This document shows positions 54,814 to 64,000 of a stretch of DNA of 64,000 nucleotides, one piece after another. The position numbers and the translations under genes are program-made. Numbering within the stretch: position 1 is the first letter of the stretch; each line of letters starts with the position of its first letter. The stretch comes from Bacillota bacterium (GTDB lineage Bacteria > Bacillota > Clostridia > Christensenellales > Aristaeellaceae), in the NCBI GenBank assembly GCA_963169565.1, contig CAUJDI010000020.1:1-64000 (forward strand). Reading direction: 5' to 3'. A model generated the notes under the pieces. It was not told where the DNA came from, did not search any database, and saw only the letters and a list, made by a program, of their open reading frames with translations.

Positions 54814-57390
54814 TTATTCATTCCCTCCTGCCGTCCCGTGGATCCCATTCGGATCATGTTCCCTGTTGAGCAGGTCGACAAAGAGATTCGCAAGGTCCGG
54901 GTCGAACTGAGTCCCGGCGCAGCGGGCGATTTCATCGATGGCATTTTGGCGCGGGATCGCGGCGCGGTAGATCCTGTCCTCCGTCATCGCGTCAAACGAG
55001 TCCGCGAGCGCCAGGATCCTTGACAGCAGTGGGATCTGCCCCCCTTTGAGCCCACCCGGATACCCGGTCCCGTCCCATCGCTCATGATGGTGCAGGATGT
55101 ATTCAGCGATGTGCTCAAGCTCAGGGGATGACTTGATGATTTTATTCCCGATTTCCGTATGCTTTTTCATCAACTCCCATTCCTGGGGAGACAGCTTGCC
55201 GGGATTGTTCAGGATGCTGTCGTCAACTCCCACCTTACCGATGTCGTGCAGCATCGAAAGCAGCTCCAGGTCATCAAGGTTCTTCTGTTCAAATCCAAGC
55301 TTCACCCCCATCATCCGGGTCAGGCGTATCAGTCTTTTTCCATGCTCCTCTGTTTCCTGGCTCCTGGCGTACAGGGTGGACATGATCGACGAAACGATGG
55401 CGCTGTGCACGCTGCTGCGGTTGAGCAGTTTCCGGTGGAGAAGGCTGTCTTCCGCCATCTTCATCGTGTTTTTCATGCTTTGAGCATGACTGCTCTTGAT
55501 GCCGTATCCAAAGGACAGGCTGACGCTGTGCGGCGTATGGTTCTCCGACCTGCGGTAATGATCCAGCGCACACTCGATGCGTTCGATGAATTCCCTGGCC
55601 CGTTCGCTGTCTGTGTTCGGCATGAGCACCGCATACTCATCCCCGCCGATGCGGCCCAGGATATCCTCCGCTCGGCAGCAGCTCTGGATGACCTGCGCGA
55701 TATCGCTGATGATCCGATCCCCGATCCTGTTGCCGAACGCGTCGTTGATCAGCCGCAGGCCGTCGATATCACAGATGACAACGGAAAGCGGATGTGAATC
55801 CGGCCTGTCGAGATGCTCCACCTGTGCCTCAAACGTTCTCCGGTTGAGCAAATTGGTCAGAAGGTCGCGTTCATCCAGGAACCTGACCTGCGCTTCCCGC
55901 TTTTTCTGCTCGGTAACGTCAATGATGATGCCCTCGATCGCCTGAATGCCTCCGTCATCGTTATAAACGCCCTGTGCCAGGTCAAGCGCCCATTTGATTT
56001 CGCCGTCTTTGGTGATCAGTTCGTATTCGCACTTGAATTGATCCCTGCGTGTCAGCACCCTCTCCCATTCGCTCCAGATCAGCTCCCTGTACTTGTCCGG
56101 AAGCAGTCTGTTGAACGTCATCTCCGGGTCCGAGGTCAGGTCATCCGGGTGATAGCCGGTCAGCGCAAGGCAGCCTTCCGATGCGAATTCCATCCTCCTT
56201 TCCCTGCCGATGCCGCAGCGATAAGCCATGCCCGGCAGACGGGCGAGCAGCACCGCCTTCTTCCTCTCGCTTTCCTTGAGCGTGCTTTCGATCTCCTTGC
56301 GCACGGAGATGTTTTCCAGCAGGCACAGATGGGCCGACTGTGACGTGTAGCTGCCGATCAGGTGGGAAATGTGCATATTCGTCCATACATATGACCCGTC
56401 AGGCAGAAGGAAACGCTTCTCAAGCGAGTATCCGTCGATTTCTCCGCTTTGGAACCGGGCAAACAGATCCAGATCCGTCTGAAGGTCATCCGGGTGGGTG
56501 ATCTCAGTCCATTTGATCCTGCCCAGTTCCTCGCTTGTCCGTCCGAGGATGTTCATGAACATGGGATTCAGGCTCATGCTGCTGTATTCATGCATTGTGA
56601 CAAAGTTCTTGTCATCGACAACGGCGATGCCGATGGGAGCCTGCTCAAACACGCTGCGGAACAGGGCTTCGTTCACGGCTGTCTTGATGCTGATCTCTTT
56701 CAGGTGGGTATTCTGCCTCCAGATGAAAAGCAGCGAGAAGCACAGGAACAGGAACACGACCGCCAGCACCAGGCTGGGCGTCATGCGGGTCCGCAGGGCT
56801 GCCTGCCAGTCGGAGATGGGGATATCAAGCCCCAGTACCGCAATGACACCGGCTCCGGAAGGATCGCTGATGGGGACCATGGTGCTGATCCACGTCCCCC
56901 ATCTGTCGATCGACGGATTGATGACAACCGTCTCCCCTGAAAGGAAGGGATGCCGGTCCTCCTCCGTCGCTTCCCCATACACCTGGCCGGGCGGGGAATA
57001 ATCCGGCGAATCCTCAGGTTCCGAGTCCACCAGAAAGATGATCTGCCCATCCCGCATGCCCATCAGATAGGCGAAACGGATCGGATTGATCGCCTGAACA
57101 AGCCGTGTCAGTGTCTGCTTGGTCAGCAGGTAATCCTGCTTCCCAAGATCCTCCGGGCGGCCTGTCAGGTGCTGGATGTGTTCGGGATGCAGCATCGCGC
57201 CGATCGTCTTTGCAGAATTGACCGCATCCCTCTCAGCTTCAGACTGATAGAGGTCCCAGGTGATGCGCAGATAGCCGCCGCAGATCGTCAGAAAAATCAG
57301 AATGAAGCCGGCCAGCACCGCAGCCCTGCGTGTCCTGGAGGTTTCCGTCTTCACGGATCGATGCCTGGATGGGCTTCCGGGAAGAATCAT
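54814..57390 (-). CDS. Membrane sensor with PAS, GGDEF and HD-GYP domains
   Basis: Two TMs flanking an extracytoplasmic region; GRIGGDEYAVLMP; MLHDIGKVGV, HHERWDGTGYPGGLKG. Confidence 0.9.
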   Translation of the reverse strand: MILPGSPSRHRSVKTETSRTRRAAVLAGFILIFLTICGGYLRITWDLYQSEAERDAVNSAKTIGAMLHPEHIQHLTGRPEDLGKQDYLLTKQTLTRLVQAINPIRFAYLMGMRDGQIIFLVDSEPEDSPDYSPPGQVYGEATEEDRHPFLSGETVVINPSIDRWGTWISTMVPISDPSGAGVIAVLGLDIPISDWQAALRTRMTPSLVLAVVFLFLCFSLLFIWRQNTHLKEISIKTAVNEALFRSVFEQAPIGIAVVDDKNFVTMHEYSSMSLNPMFMNILGRTSEELGRIKWTEITHPDDLQTDLDLFARFQSGEIDGYSLEKRFLLPDGSYVWTNMHISHLIGSYTSQSAHLCLLENISVRKEIESTLKESERKKAVLLARLPGMAYRCGIGRERRMEFASEGCLALTGYHPDDLTSDPEMTFNRLLPDKYRELIWSEWERVLTRRDQFKCEYELITKDGEIKWALDLAQGVYNDDGGIQAIEGIIIDVTEQKKREAQVRFLDERDLLTNLLNRRTFEAQVEHLDRPDSHPLSVVICDIDGLRLINDAFGNRIGDRIISDIAQVIQSCCRAEDILGRIGGDEYAVLMPNTDSERAREFIERIECALDHYRRSENHTPHSVSLSFGYGIKSSHAQSMKNTMKMAEDSLLHRKLLNRSSVHSAIVSSIMSTLYARSQETEEHGKRLIRLTRMMGVKLGFEQKNLDDLELLSMLHDIGKVGVDDSILNNPGKLSPQEWELMKKHTEIGNKIIKSSPELEHIAEYILHHHERWDGTGYPGGLKGGQIPLLSRILALADSFDAMTEDRIYRAAIPRQNAIDEIARCAGTQFDPDLANLFVDLLNREHDPNGIHGTAGGNE

Positions 57391-58007
57391 TCTGTTACCC
57401 CTGATTCATCGTGATAGCGGCCGGATAAATGACAGTACAGGAACGAGTTCCACAGCCGGATCAGCTCGAGGTCCTCCGGTGTCCAGTCGGCAAAGACAGC
57501 GTTGAAGGTATTGTCACTGATGAATTGCCAATACGCGGTCAATGCCTGCTCAAGGGGGAGGGCGATGACGCCCTGGGCAATGCAGCGCGTGATGTAGGGA
57601 AGGATGTTTTCAGTTTTGCTGTTCTGGTTCCTTTTCAGGATATCTGAGATATCCTCCCTGAGTTCCAGCGGCGGAAACAACTTGCAGCGCAGGAAGAAGC
57701 GGGTCTCCTCCTGATGGGCGATGACATAGCGGATGGAAAAGACAAAATAGTCGCGCAGATACTCCTGTGCGCTGCCGGCATATGCATCCGTCAGCCTGCC
57801 GGTCATGAAGGGTTCCAGAAGGCTGTCAGCCAGCGAAAGGAACAACCCCTTTTTTGAGTCGAAATGATAGTACAGCGTCGTCAGTTCAACACCCGCAACC
57901 CGGCAGATCTGCCTGATCCCGGAAGCCTCGTAGCCCTGTTCCAGGAACAGATGAAAAGCGGCATCGGCAATTTTTGCGGCTTTTTCGCTGTCAGGTATGC
58001 CTGCCAT
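57387..58007 (-). CDS. TetR-family transcriptional regulator
   Basis: KAAKIADAAFHLFLEQGYEASGIRQICRVAGVELTTLYYHFDSKKGLFL. Confidence 0.88.
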   Translation of the reverse strand: MAGIPDSEKAAKIADAAFHLFLEQGYEASGIRQICRVAGVELTTLYYHFDSKKGLFLSLADSLLEPFMTGRLTDAYAGSAQEYLRDYFVFSIRYVIAHQEETRFFLRCKLFPPLELREDISDILKRNQNSKTENILPYITRCIAQGVIALPLEQALTAYWQFISDNTFNAVFADWTPEDLELIRLWNSFLYCHLSGRYHDESGVTE

Positions 58008-58109
58008 CAGGTCTCCTTCATGGAATGTCTGATTTGATCATGACGGGCAGATGCTTCATCCGTCAACGGTCCGTTCCTCTCCGGTTCTGTCGCGCTTCCT
58101 GCGCCTGTT

Positions 58110-58133
58110 ACGATGTTCTGTTATAACAATCGT
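58110..58133. promoter_or_regulatory. Palindromic candidate TetR operator
   Basis: acgat...atcgt arms enclosing the perfect palindrome tgttataaca (58119-58128). Confidence 0.4.
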
Positions 58134-58140
58134 TGGTATC

Positions 58141-58169
58141 AATATACAGCCGCACCCCCGCGAAGTCAA
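58141..58169 (-). promoter_or_regulatory. Putative promoter of the tetR/c-di-GMP unit (TTGACT-17-TATATT)
   Basis: Read on the minus strand. Confidence 0.55.
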
Positions 58170-58204
58170 GGCAGCGGCACAGGAGCCTGTCCGCATGCCC
58201 GGAA

Positions 58205-58236
58205 AAGAAAAAACGCTGATTCCCTCAGCGTTCTCC
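58205..58236 (-). terminator. Rho-independent terminator after tRNA-Glu
   Basis: Minus strand: aacgctga-gggaa-tcagcgttttttctttt. Confidence 0.8.
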
Positions 58237-58239
58237 TGC

Positions 58240-58315
58240 TGGCACCCCCGACGGGATTCGAACCCGTGTTGCCGCCTTGAGAGGGCGGTGTCCTAGGCCG
58301 CTAGACCACGGAGGC
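58240..58315 (-). tRNA. tRNA-Glu (CTC anticodon)
   Basis: gcctccgtggtctagcggcctaggacaccgccctctcaaggcggcaacacgggttcgaatcccgtcgggggtgcca folds as a cloverleaf; loop ctCTCaa; encoded CCA. Confidence 0.93.
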
Positions 58316-58318
58316 AGA

Positions 58319-58392
58319 TGGCTGGGGAACTAGGATTTGAACCTAGACTATGCGAGTCAGAGTCGCAGGTGCTGCCGTTACACCATTCCCCA
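58319..58392 (-). tRNA. tRNA-Gln (CTG anticodon)
   Basis: tggggaatggtgtaacggcagcacctgcgactctgactcgcatagtctaggttcaaatcctagttccccagcca; loop ctCTGac; encoded CCA. Confidence 0.93.
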
Positions 58393-58413
58393 TCGTCAGA
58401 CAGCGCGAAAGTC

Positions 58414-58442
58414 ATTATATCCAGCGGCACGGAGCGTGTCAA
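58414..58442 (-). promoter_or_regulatory. Perfect consensus promoter (TTGACA-17-TATAAT) for the tRNA unit
   Basis: Minus strand: TTGACACGCTCCGTGCCGCTGGATATAAT. Confidence 0.8.
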
Positions 58443-58532
58443 GCCCGAAAAGCGCCGATTTCCTGTCTTTGACCGCGGAGATGAGGGCGTTTCCGGCGGG
58501 ATCATACAGCAGGACAGTCATCTTGTGTCAGG

Positions 58533-59171
58533 TCAGGTCGTCCGCTGCTCGATCATGCTTTTCACCTTCATCAGGCGGGTCAGTGCGCTGCGTTCATTTT
58601 CTTCCAGCTTCATGGTGATGTATCGGATGGTGTCCTCAAACTGGGGGATCATGACGTATTCCAGCGCGTTGACACGGCGGCGGGTCTTCTGGATCTCGTC
58701 CGCCAGCAGGATGCAGGTTTTTTCCGTCTCGGCCAGTCTGATCAGGTTTGGCAGGGCGTTGGCGATGGTGGTGATCGCATTGTCCAATTGGGCGGAGGTA
58801 TCGGCCATCCCGTAAGGAAGCCTGGACTTGCTGAGGCTGCCTTCAGAGATGTGATACTCCGGCACGCGCACGGAAAGGATGCTGCGCTGCCCCACCGTGA
58901 TGCTTGCCTCCCGGGCGGGATACAGCAGGGCCTGGCGAAGCGCTCCGGGCTCCATCACCGCGCGGGCGAGCGCGAAATCCATCAGCGCCTCGCCCAGCTC
59001 CTCTTCCACCTTCGCTCTGAGGACGTGGTTTTCTCGGACCAGGATGATGAAACGGCGTACCAGCTCATCCCGCTTGTCCTTGAGCAGCTTGTGCCCGCGC
59101 CTGGCCGTCGCCAGCCGGCGCTTCATCCCGGTCAGCTCCATGCGCGTCGGATTCACGTGGAGGACAGCCAT
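58533..59171 (-). CDS. atpD: V/A-type ATP synthase subunit D
   Basis: VNPTRMELTGMKRRLATARRGHKLLKDKRDEL; QKTRRRVNALEYVMIP. Confidence 0.92.
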   Translation of the reverse strand: MAVLHVNPTRMELTGMKRRLATARRGHKLLKDKRDELVRRFIILVRENHVLRAKVEEELGEALMDFALARAVMEPGALRQALLYPAREASITVGQRSILSVRVPEYHISEGSLSKSRLPYGMADTSAQLDNAITTIANALPNLIRLAETEKTCILLADEIQKTRRRVNALEYVMIPQFEDTIRYITMKLEENERSALTRLMKVKSMIEQRTT

Positions 59172-60560
59172 TTACGCTTCCTCCGTCCCGGATTTGGGCA
59201 GGAACTCGTCCACCATGTCGTCACGGATGCGCTTGAGCTCTGTGCGGGGCAGCATCTTCAGCAGTTCCCAGCCCAGGTCCAGCGTCTCCTCGATGCTGCG
59301 TTCGGTCTGGTAGCCCTGGGAAACGTACCTTTTCTCAAAGGCATCGGAAAAGGCCGCGAATTTCTTGTCCATGTCCGTCAGCGAGGCTTCGCCCAGGATC
59401 ACCGCCAGCTCCTTGGCGTCCTTGCCGCGTGAGTAGGCCGCAAAAAGCTGGTTCATCGTCGCGGCGTGGTCCTTGCGGGTCTTGCCTTCGCCGATGCCCT
59501 TGTCCTTCAGGCGGGACAGTGAGGGCAGCGCGTCGATGGGCGGGGTGACACCCTTGCGGTGCAGCTCCCGGCTGAGGATGATCTGACCCTCAGTGATGTA
59601 GCCGGTAAGATCCGGGATCGGGTGGGTCTTGTCATCCTCCGGCATCGTCAGGATGGGGATCTGCGTGATCGACCCCTTCTTTCCGATGATGCGCCCGGCG
59701 CGCTCGTAGAGGCTGGCCAGGTCTGTGTACAGATAGCCGGGGTAGCCTCTGCGGCCGGGCACTTCCTTGCGGGCGGCGGACACCTCCCGGAGGGCTTCGG
59801 CGTAATTGGTCATGTCCGTCAGGATGACAAGCACATGCATGTCCTTTTCGTATGCCAGGTATTCCGCCGCTGTCAGGGCCATACGCGGGGTGGAAATGCG
59901 CTCAACCGCCGGGTCGTTGGCCAGGTTCATGAACAGCACTGCGTGCTCGATGGCGCCGGTCCGCTTGAAATCGCTGATGAAGTAGTCGGCTTCCTCAAAG
60001 GTGATGCCGATGGCTGCGAACACGACGGCAAACTTGCTGTCCTGTCCAAGCACCCTGGCCTGGCGGGCGATCTGCGTAGCCAGCTGAGCGTGCGGCAGGC
60101 CGGAGCCGGAAAACACCGGCAGCTTCTGCCCGCGCACCAGCGTGTTCAACCCGTCGATGACGGAGATGCCTGTCTGGATGAATTCGCTGGGATAATCCCG
60201 CGCGGCGGGATTCAGCGGCGTGCCGTTGATGTCCATCCGCTTGTCCGGGATGATCGCAGCGCCGCCATCCTTGGGGTTCCCCATGCCGTCAAAGACCCTG
60301 CCCAGCATGTCCATGGACACGGACAATTCGATGCTGCGCCCCAGGAAGCGGGCGGTGCTGGTGTCCATGCGCAGGCCCTGGCTGCTTTCAAACAGCTGCA
60401 CCAGCGCGGTGCTGCCGTTGACCTCAAGCACCTTTCCCCGGCGGATCTGCCCGCTCTGCTCGCGGATCTCGACCAGCTCGTTGTACGTGACGCCCTGCAC
60501 GTCCTGCACCAGCATCAGCGGGCCGACAAGTTCACGGATGGTCCTGTATTCCTTGAGCAT
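59172..60560 (-). CDS. atpB: V/A-type ATP synthase subunit B
   Basis: [44 protein letters not shown]. Confidence 0.95.
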   Translation of the reverse strand: MLKEYRTIRELVGPLMLVQDVQGVTYNELVEIREQSGQIRRGKVLEVNGSTALVQLFESSQGLRMDTSTARFLGRSIELSVSMDMLGRVFDGMGNPKDGGAAIIPDKRMDINGTPLNPAARDYPSEFIQTGISVIDGLNTLVRGQKLPVFSGSGLPHAQLATQIARQARVLGQDSKFAVVFAAIGITFEEADYFISDFKRTGAIEHAVLFMNLANDPAVERISTPRMALTAAEYLAYEKDMHVLVILTDMTNYAEALREVSAARKEVPGRRGYPGYLYTDLASLYERAGRIIGKKGSITQIPILTMPEDDKTHPIPDLTGYITEGQIILSRELHRKGVTPPIDALPSLSRLKDKGIGEGKTRKDHAATMNQLFAAYSRGKDAKELAVILGEASLTDMDKKFAAFSDAFEKRYVSQGYQTERSIEETLDLGWELLKMLPRTELKRIRDDMVDEFLPKSGTEEA

Positions 60561-60561
60561 C

Positions 60562-62328
60562 TCAGTTTCCTCCCCGGTTGATCAGGGCGCTGGCCTGCCG
60601 GGCAAGCTCCGCCTCGATTTCGTCAAAGTATCCCAGCGAATCCTCCGGAATGTACTTCGCGCGGCCGATGCGTTCGCGCACCGGCATATTGATGACGTCC
60701 GACAGGTTGACCCCGGCGTCCAGCGCCATCTGCGCCTTCACACCGTATTCCAGGATCAGGCGGAGCATCAGGAATTGCTTTTTCAGGGAAGTATAGGTGT
60801 CGACCTCGTCAAAGGCGTTCTGATGCAGGTAGTCTTCCCGGATGGACCGGGCTGTCTCCATGGTCAGCCTGTCTTTCCAGCCCAGCGCATCGGTGCCGAC
60901 CAGGCGGACGATCTCCTCCAGCTTACTTTCCTCCTGAAGGATGCGCATGGCGTTGCCGCGCAGCTCATTCCATTCAGGGGATACGTTGTCGATGAACCAT
61001 TCGTTCAGGCTGTCGGTATAGAGCGAGTAGGACAGGAGCCAGTCGATCGCCGGGAAATGGCGCTTGTAGGCCAGCTGAGCGCTCAGGCCCCAGAATACCT
61101 TCACTATGCGCAGCGTCGCCTGGGAGACCGGCTCTGAAATATCGCCGCCGGGGGGCGAAACGGCGCCGATCGCGGTGATCGCGCCGATGCGGCGGTCGCC
61201 GCCCAGGCAGCGCACCATCCCCGCGCGCTCATAAAACTCAGCGATCCTGCTGCCAAGGTAGGCGGGGTAGCCTTCCTCACCAGGCATCTCCTCCAGCCTT
61301 CCGCTCATCTCCCTGAGCGCTTCCGCCCAACGGCTGGTGGAATCGGCCATGATGGCGACCCGGTAGCCCATGTCACGGAAATACTCGGCGATGGTGATGC
61401 CGGTATAGATGGACGCTTCCCGCGCGGCGACAGGCATGTCCGACGTGTTGGCGATCAGCACGGTGCGTTTCATCAGCGTCTCTCCCGTGCGGGGATCGTG
61501 CAGCTCCGGGAACTCCTTGAGCACGTCGGTCATCTCGTTGCCGCGCTCGCCGCAGCCGACGTAGACGATGATGTCCGCCTCCGCCCACTTGGCCAGCTGA
61601 TGCTGAACGACGGTCTTGCCGGAGCCGAATGGTCCGGGGATGGCCGCGACCCCGCCTGACGCGATGGGGAACAGCGTATCGATGACCCGCTGACCGGTGA
61701 CCATGGGCGAAGACGGGGAGAGCTTTTCGGCGTATGGCCGACCGCGGCGGACAGGCCAGCGCTGCATCATGCTGACCTCGTGCTGCTTCCCGTCATCGCC
61801 CTGGATGACGCAAACGGGATCCGTGACCCTGGCTTTACCGGTGTGGATGGATTTGATGACGCCGGATATGCCCTCCGGCACCATGATGCGATGCTCGATC
61901 ACCGGGCTCTCCTGCACGGCGCCCAGGACGTCCCCATGAGCGACCTTGTCGCCAGGCATCTTCCGAGGGACGAAATCCCACTTCTTCTCACGGTCCAGCG
62001 CGGGCACCTCGATGCCCCGGGTGATGCGGTCTCCGGCCTGCCCGCGGATGACCTGGAGCGGCCGCTGGATGCCGTCAAAAATGGAAGCGATCAGCCCCGG
62101 CCCCAGCTCCAGCGAAAGCGGCGCGCCGGTGGACTCGACAGGCTCGCCCGGGCCCAGCCCGCTGGTCTCCTCATAGACCTGGATGGACGCGCGGTCGCCG
62201 CGCAGCTCCAATATTTCGCCGATGAGGCGGCTCCGGCTCACGCGGACCACGTCAAACATCCGCGCGGAGGACATCCCTTCCGCTACGATCAGGGAACCGG
62301 CAACCTTGATGATCTTGCCCTGGGCCAT
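60562..62328 (-). CDS. atpA: V/A-type ATP synthase subunit A
   Basis: [19 protein letters not shown] (P-loop); [21 protein letters not shown]. Confidence 0.95.
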   Translation of the reverse strand: MAQGKIIKVAGSLIVAEGMSSARMFDVVRVSRSRLIGEILELRGDRASIQVYEETSGLGPGEPVESTGAPLSLELGPGLIASIFDGIQRPLQVIRGQAGDRITRGIEVPALDREKKWDFVPRKMPGDKVAHGDVLGAVQESPVIEHRIMVPEGISGVIKSIHTGKARVTDPVCVIQGDDGKQHEVSMMQRWPVRRGRPYAEKLSPSSPMVTGQRVIDTLFPIASGGVAAIPGPFGSGKTVVQHQLAKWAEADIIVYVGCGERGNEMTDVLKEFPELHDPRTGETLMKRTVLIANTSDMPVAAREASIYTGITIAEYFRDMGYRVAIMADSTSRWAEALREMSGRLEEMPGEEGYPAYLGSRIAEFYERAGMVRCLGGDRRIGAITAIGAVSPPGGDISEPVSQATLRIVKVFWGLSAQLAYKRHFPAIDWLLSYSLYTDSLNEWFIDNVSPEWNELRGNAMRILQEESKLEEIVRLVGTDALGWKDRLTMETARSIREDYLHQNAFDEVDTYTSLKKQFLMLRLILEYGVKAQMALDAGVNLSDVINMPVRERIGRAKYIPEDSLGYFDEIEAELARQASALINRGGN

Positions 62329-62333
62329 GAGAA

Positions 62334-62678
62334 TTACCCCTCGTTTCCTTCTTGATTGACCAGAATGTCCGCGCCGATGGCCTTGATGACGCTCTCCTTC
62401 ACGCGCTGTGCGCCGTATCCGTCGCTTCCCCTGATGCCAGGGATCGGAATGACCGCCATGCCGGACATCTGATCGTACTTCTGCATGGCTTCAGGAACCA
62501 GACGCGCCGCTGCCTCGGTGATAAAAACGACCGGGACCCCGTCCTGATATAGCCGGTGCAGGCCGGCAGTGATCTGATCAGCGGTGATCGCGGGTACCGC
62601 GGAAGCGCCGATGGCTCTGAAGATGAGGATGGCGTCCTCCTCACCGATCGCGCCGATCCGCATCGGTTTACCTGCCAT
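62334..62678 (-). CDS. atpF: V/A-type ATP synthase subunit F
   Basis: [34 protein letters not shown]. Confidence 0.85.
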   Translation of the reverse strand: MAGKPMRIGAIGEEDAILIFRAIGASAVPAITADQITAGLHRLYQDGVPVVFITEAAARLVPEAMQKYDQMSGMAVIPIPGIRGSDGYGAQRVKESVIKAIGADILVNQEGNEG

Positions 62679-63649
62679 ACGCTTCACGCAGCCTTTCGCG
62701 GATGATTTCCTGCGGGAATCCGTTGAGTTTGCCCGCGAGGATCAGGCGGACAGCCGCGGCCTCCCGCTCATGCGCCAGCAGCCAGCCGATGAGCGCCTCG
62801 ACCGCAAAGGGTTCGTTCCTGAACGGCCTGAAGAGCCCGAGCAGACAGTCGTCCATCGCCTTCTCCAGCGCAGGGATGGCTTTGGGGTTCTGCAGCGCCT
62901 TGCGAAGCGCGGACTGGACCGCCCTGCCATATCTATCCAGGCAGCGGGACAGCAATTCCGGCCGCTGGATCAGCTTCTTCCATTCCGCGGGGCTGACAGA
63001 GCCGCCCGGCAGCAGGAGATCCGGAAAACTGAGGCTGAGATCCTTGATATCCTTCATGCGAAGGTAGGACACAGCGTTCTGAAGGTCAGCCCTGCCGCTG
63101 AAGTATTGTTTTGAAGCTTTGGACCGGGTCTGCCGCAGCTTCCGCGCGATGAGCGCATAAAGCGCCTGATCGATGCGGACGTCGATTTCCATCGGGTCAA
63201 CCTTTGATACGATGCGTCTCTCCAGCGCTTCCATCGCCTGGCGGAGCTCGTCAGGGAGCTTTGTATAGACCCGTTCCGTGACCGCGTGCCTAAGCACCTC
63301 CAGGGGGAGGGTGCCGCAGTCGGAAAGGGTTTCCGGATTGGTATTCAGGATCCTCGTTTTCAGCAGCGTTTTCAGGTTCCGCGCGTCATGCCGAAGCAGG
63401 AAAGCGTCGGTAAGCGCAGGATCCGGGGAGATCTCGCGGATGAACGCGCAGGCTTTCTCCAGCATCTGTACGCTGAGCCGCTGGACGTCCCCCTCTTTTG
63501 CGCCGGGCCATCCAATCTCCTCCAGTATGCCGAGCGCTTCGTCATACCCGGGCGAAGCCAGGAGCCGATCCAGCTGTGCCGCGCCCAGCGGCCTGCGGGC
63601 GGCGGCACGGATCCGTCCGACGGCATAGGCAATGCTTCCCTGCGGCATG
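62668..63649 (-). CDS. atpC: V/A-type ATP synthase subunit C
   Basis: YAVGRIRAAARRPLGAAQLDRLLASPGYDEALGILEEIGW; HDARNLKTLLKTR. Confidence 0.9.
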
Positions 63650-63658
63650 TTCAATACC

Positions 63659-64000
63659 TCATTCCGCTCTGTCAGGGAACAGGATCGCGGCGGTACCAAG
63701 CTCCAGCGCTTCCTTCTTCCCCTCAAGCATCGCTTCAAATGTGCAGTGCGTTTCGCTGTTCATACGCCGAAGCACGACGCCGCATACGTCAGGCGCCGTC
63801 TCTCCGCTGTCGCTCAGCGCGCCTTCCTTCCCCGCTTTCACCAGGCGTTCGTTGGCTTTGCGGATGAACTCCTGCGAATAAAACCCGCGGTTGATCCCGC
63901 CCGGGATCAGCTGCTCGTCCCCGACTGCGTTCTGCAGCAACATTTCAAGGATCTGCGCTTCCACTTCCCCGTCGGAGAGCTGATGCAGCGCCGAGAGCGC
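63659..64000 (-). CDS. atpE: V/A-type ATP synthase subunit E, truncated by the window end
   Basis: Open frame to base 64000 (ALSALHQLSDGEVEAQILEML...); upstream of atpC. Confidence 0.7.
   Translation of the reverse strand, partial: ALSALHQLSDGEVEAQILEMLLQNAVGDEQLIPGGINRGFYSQEFIRKANERLVKAGKEGALSDSGETAPDVCGVVLRRMNSETHCTFEAMLEGKKEALELGTAAILFPDRAE

Noticed and set aside
59559-60581. 340-aa plus-strand ORF opposite atpB
   Set aside because: Antisense to a highly conserved ATPase subunit; no domain
1-64000. CRISPR arrays, transposons, prophage or integron signatures
   Set aside because: None seen: no regularly spaced direct repeats, transposase/integrase-like ORFs or att-like duplications by eye

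Overview
The window is a gene-dense, high-GC bacterial chromosome segment, probably from a clostridial-type Firmicute (inferred from gene content and order). I found no transposases, phage genes or CRISPR arrays. Main blocks, left to right: (1) 0-8.4 kb: GH35 beta-galactosidase, a small HhH protein, a secreted serine hydrolase, secreted SH3 and duplicated-domain proteins, and a truncated C69-type peptidase remnant. (2) 8.8-12.9 kb: HlyD-like membrane protein, SepF with long Q/P/Y-rich arms, DivIVA, and a ROK fructokinase. (3) 13.0-22.6 kb: a Mrp/Mbh-like cation antiporter operon with gene order E-F-G-DUF4040-(MbhE+MnhB fusion)-C, then four tandem NuoL/M/N-like subunits. It has no MrpA and no hydrogenase or peripheral-arm genes. 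(4) 22.6-39.4 kb: a secreted SH3/peptidoglycan-binding protein, then the housekeeping run ksgA, rpe, rsgA, prkC, stp, rlmN, rsmB, fmt, def, priA, coaBC, rpoZ, gmk and yicC, all on the minus strand. (5) 39.5-41.8 kb: T-box leader plus thrS. (6) 41.8-53.7 kb: uronate/hemicellulose locus with uxaC, uxaE, a GH4 enzyme carrying a CHEV motif, Lpl-type ABC transporter, MGH1-like GH, GH43 and GH10. (7) 53.6-58.0 kb: two c-di-GMP proteins and a TetR regulator. (8) 58.2-64.0 kb: tRNA-Glu and tRNA-Gln, then a V/A-type ATPase operon (D, B, A, F, C, E) cut by the window end. The strongest candidate for something poorly described is the orphan Mbh-type antiporter arm with four pump-like subunits. Other leads are SepF with disordered arms, RsmB with a 76-aa-period repeat extension, a divergent L,D-transpeptidase-like motif, and a TetR/c-di-GMP unit with a palindrome at its predicted +1. 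All assignments come from reading the sequence and recalling families; no searches were run.
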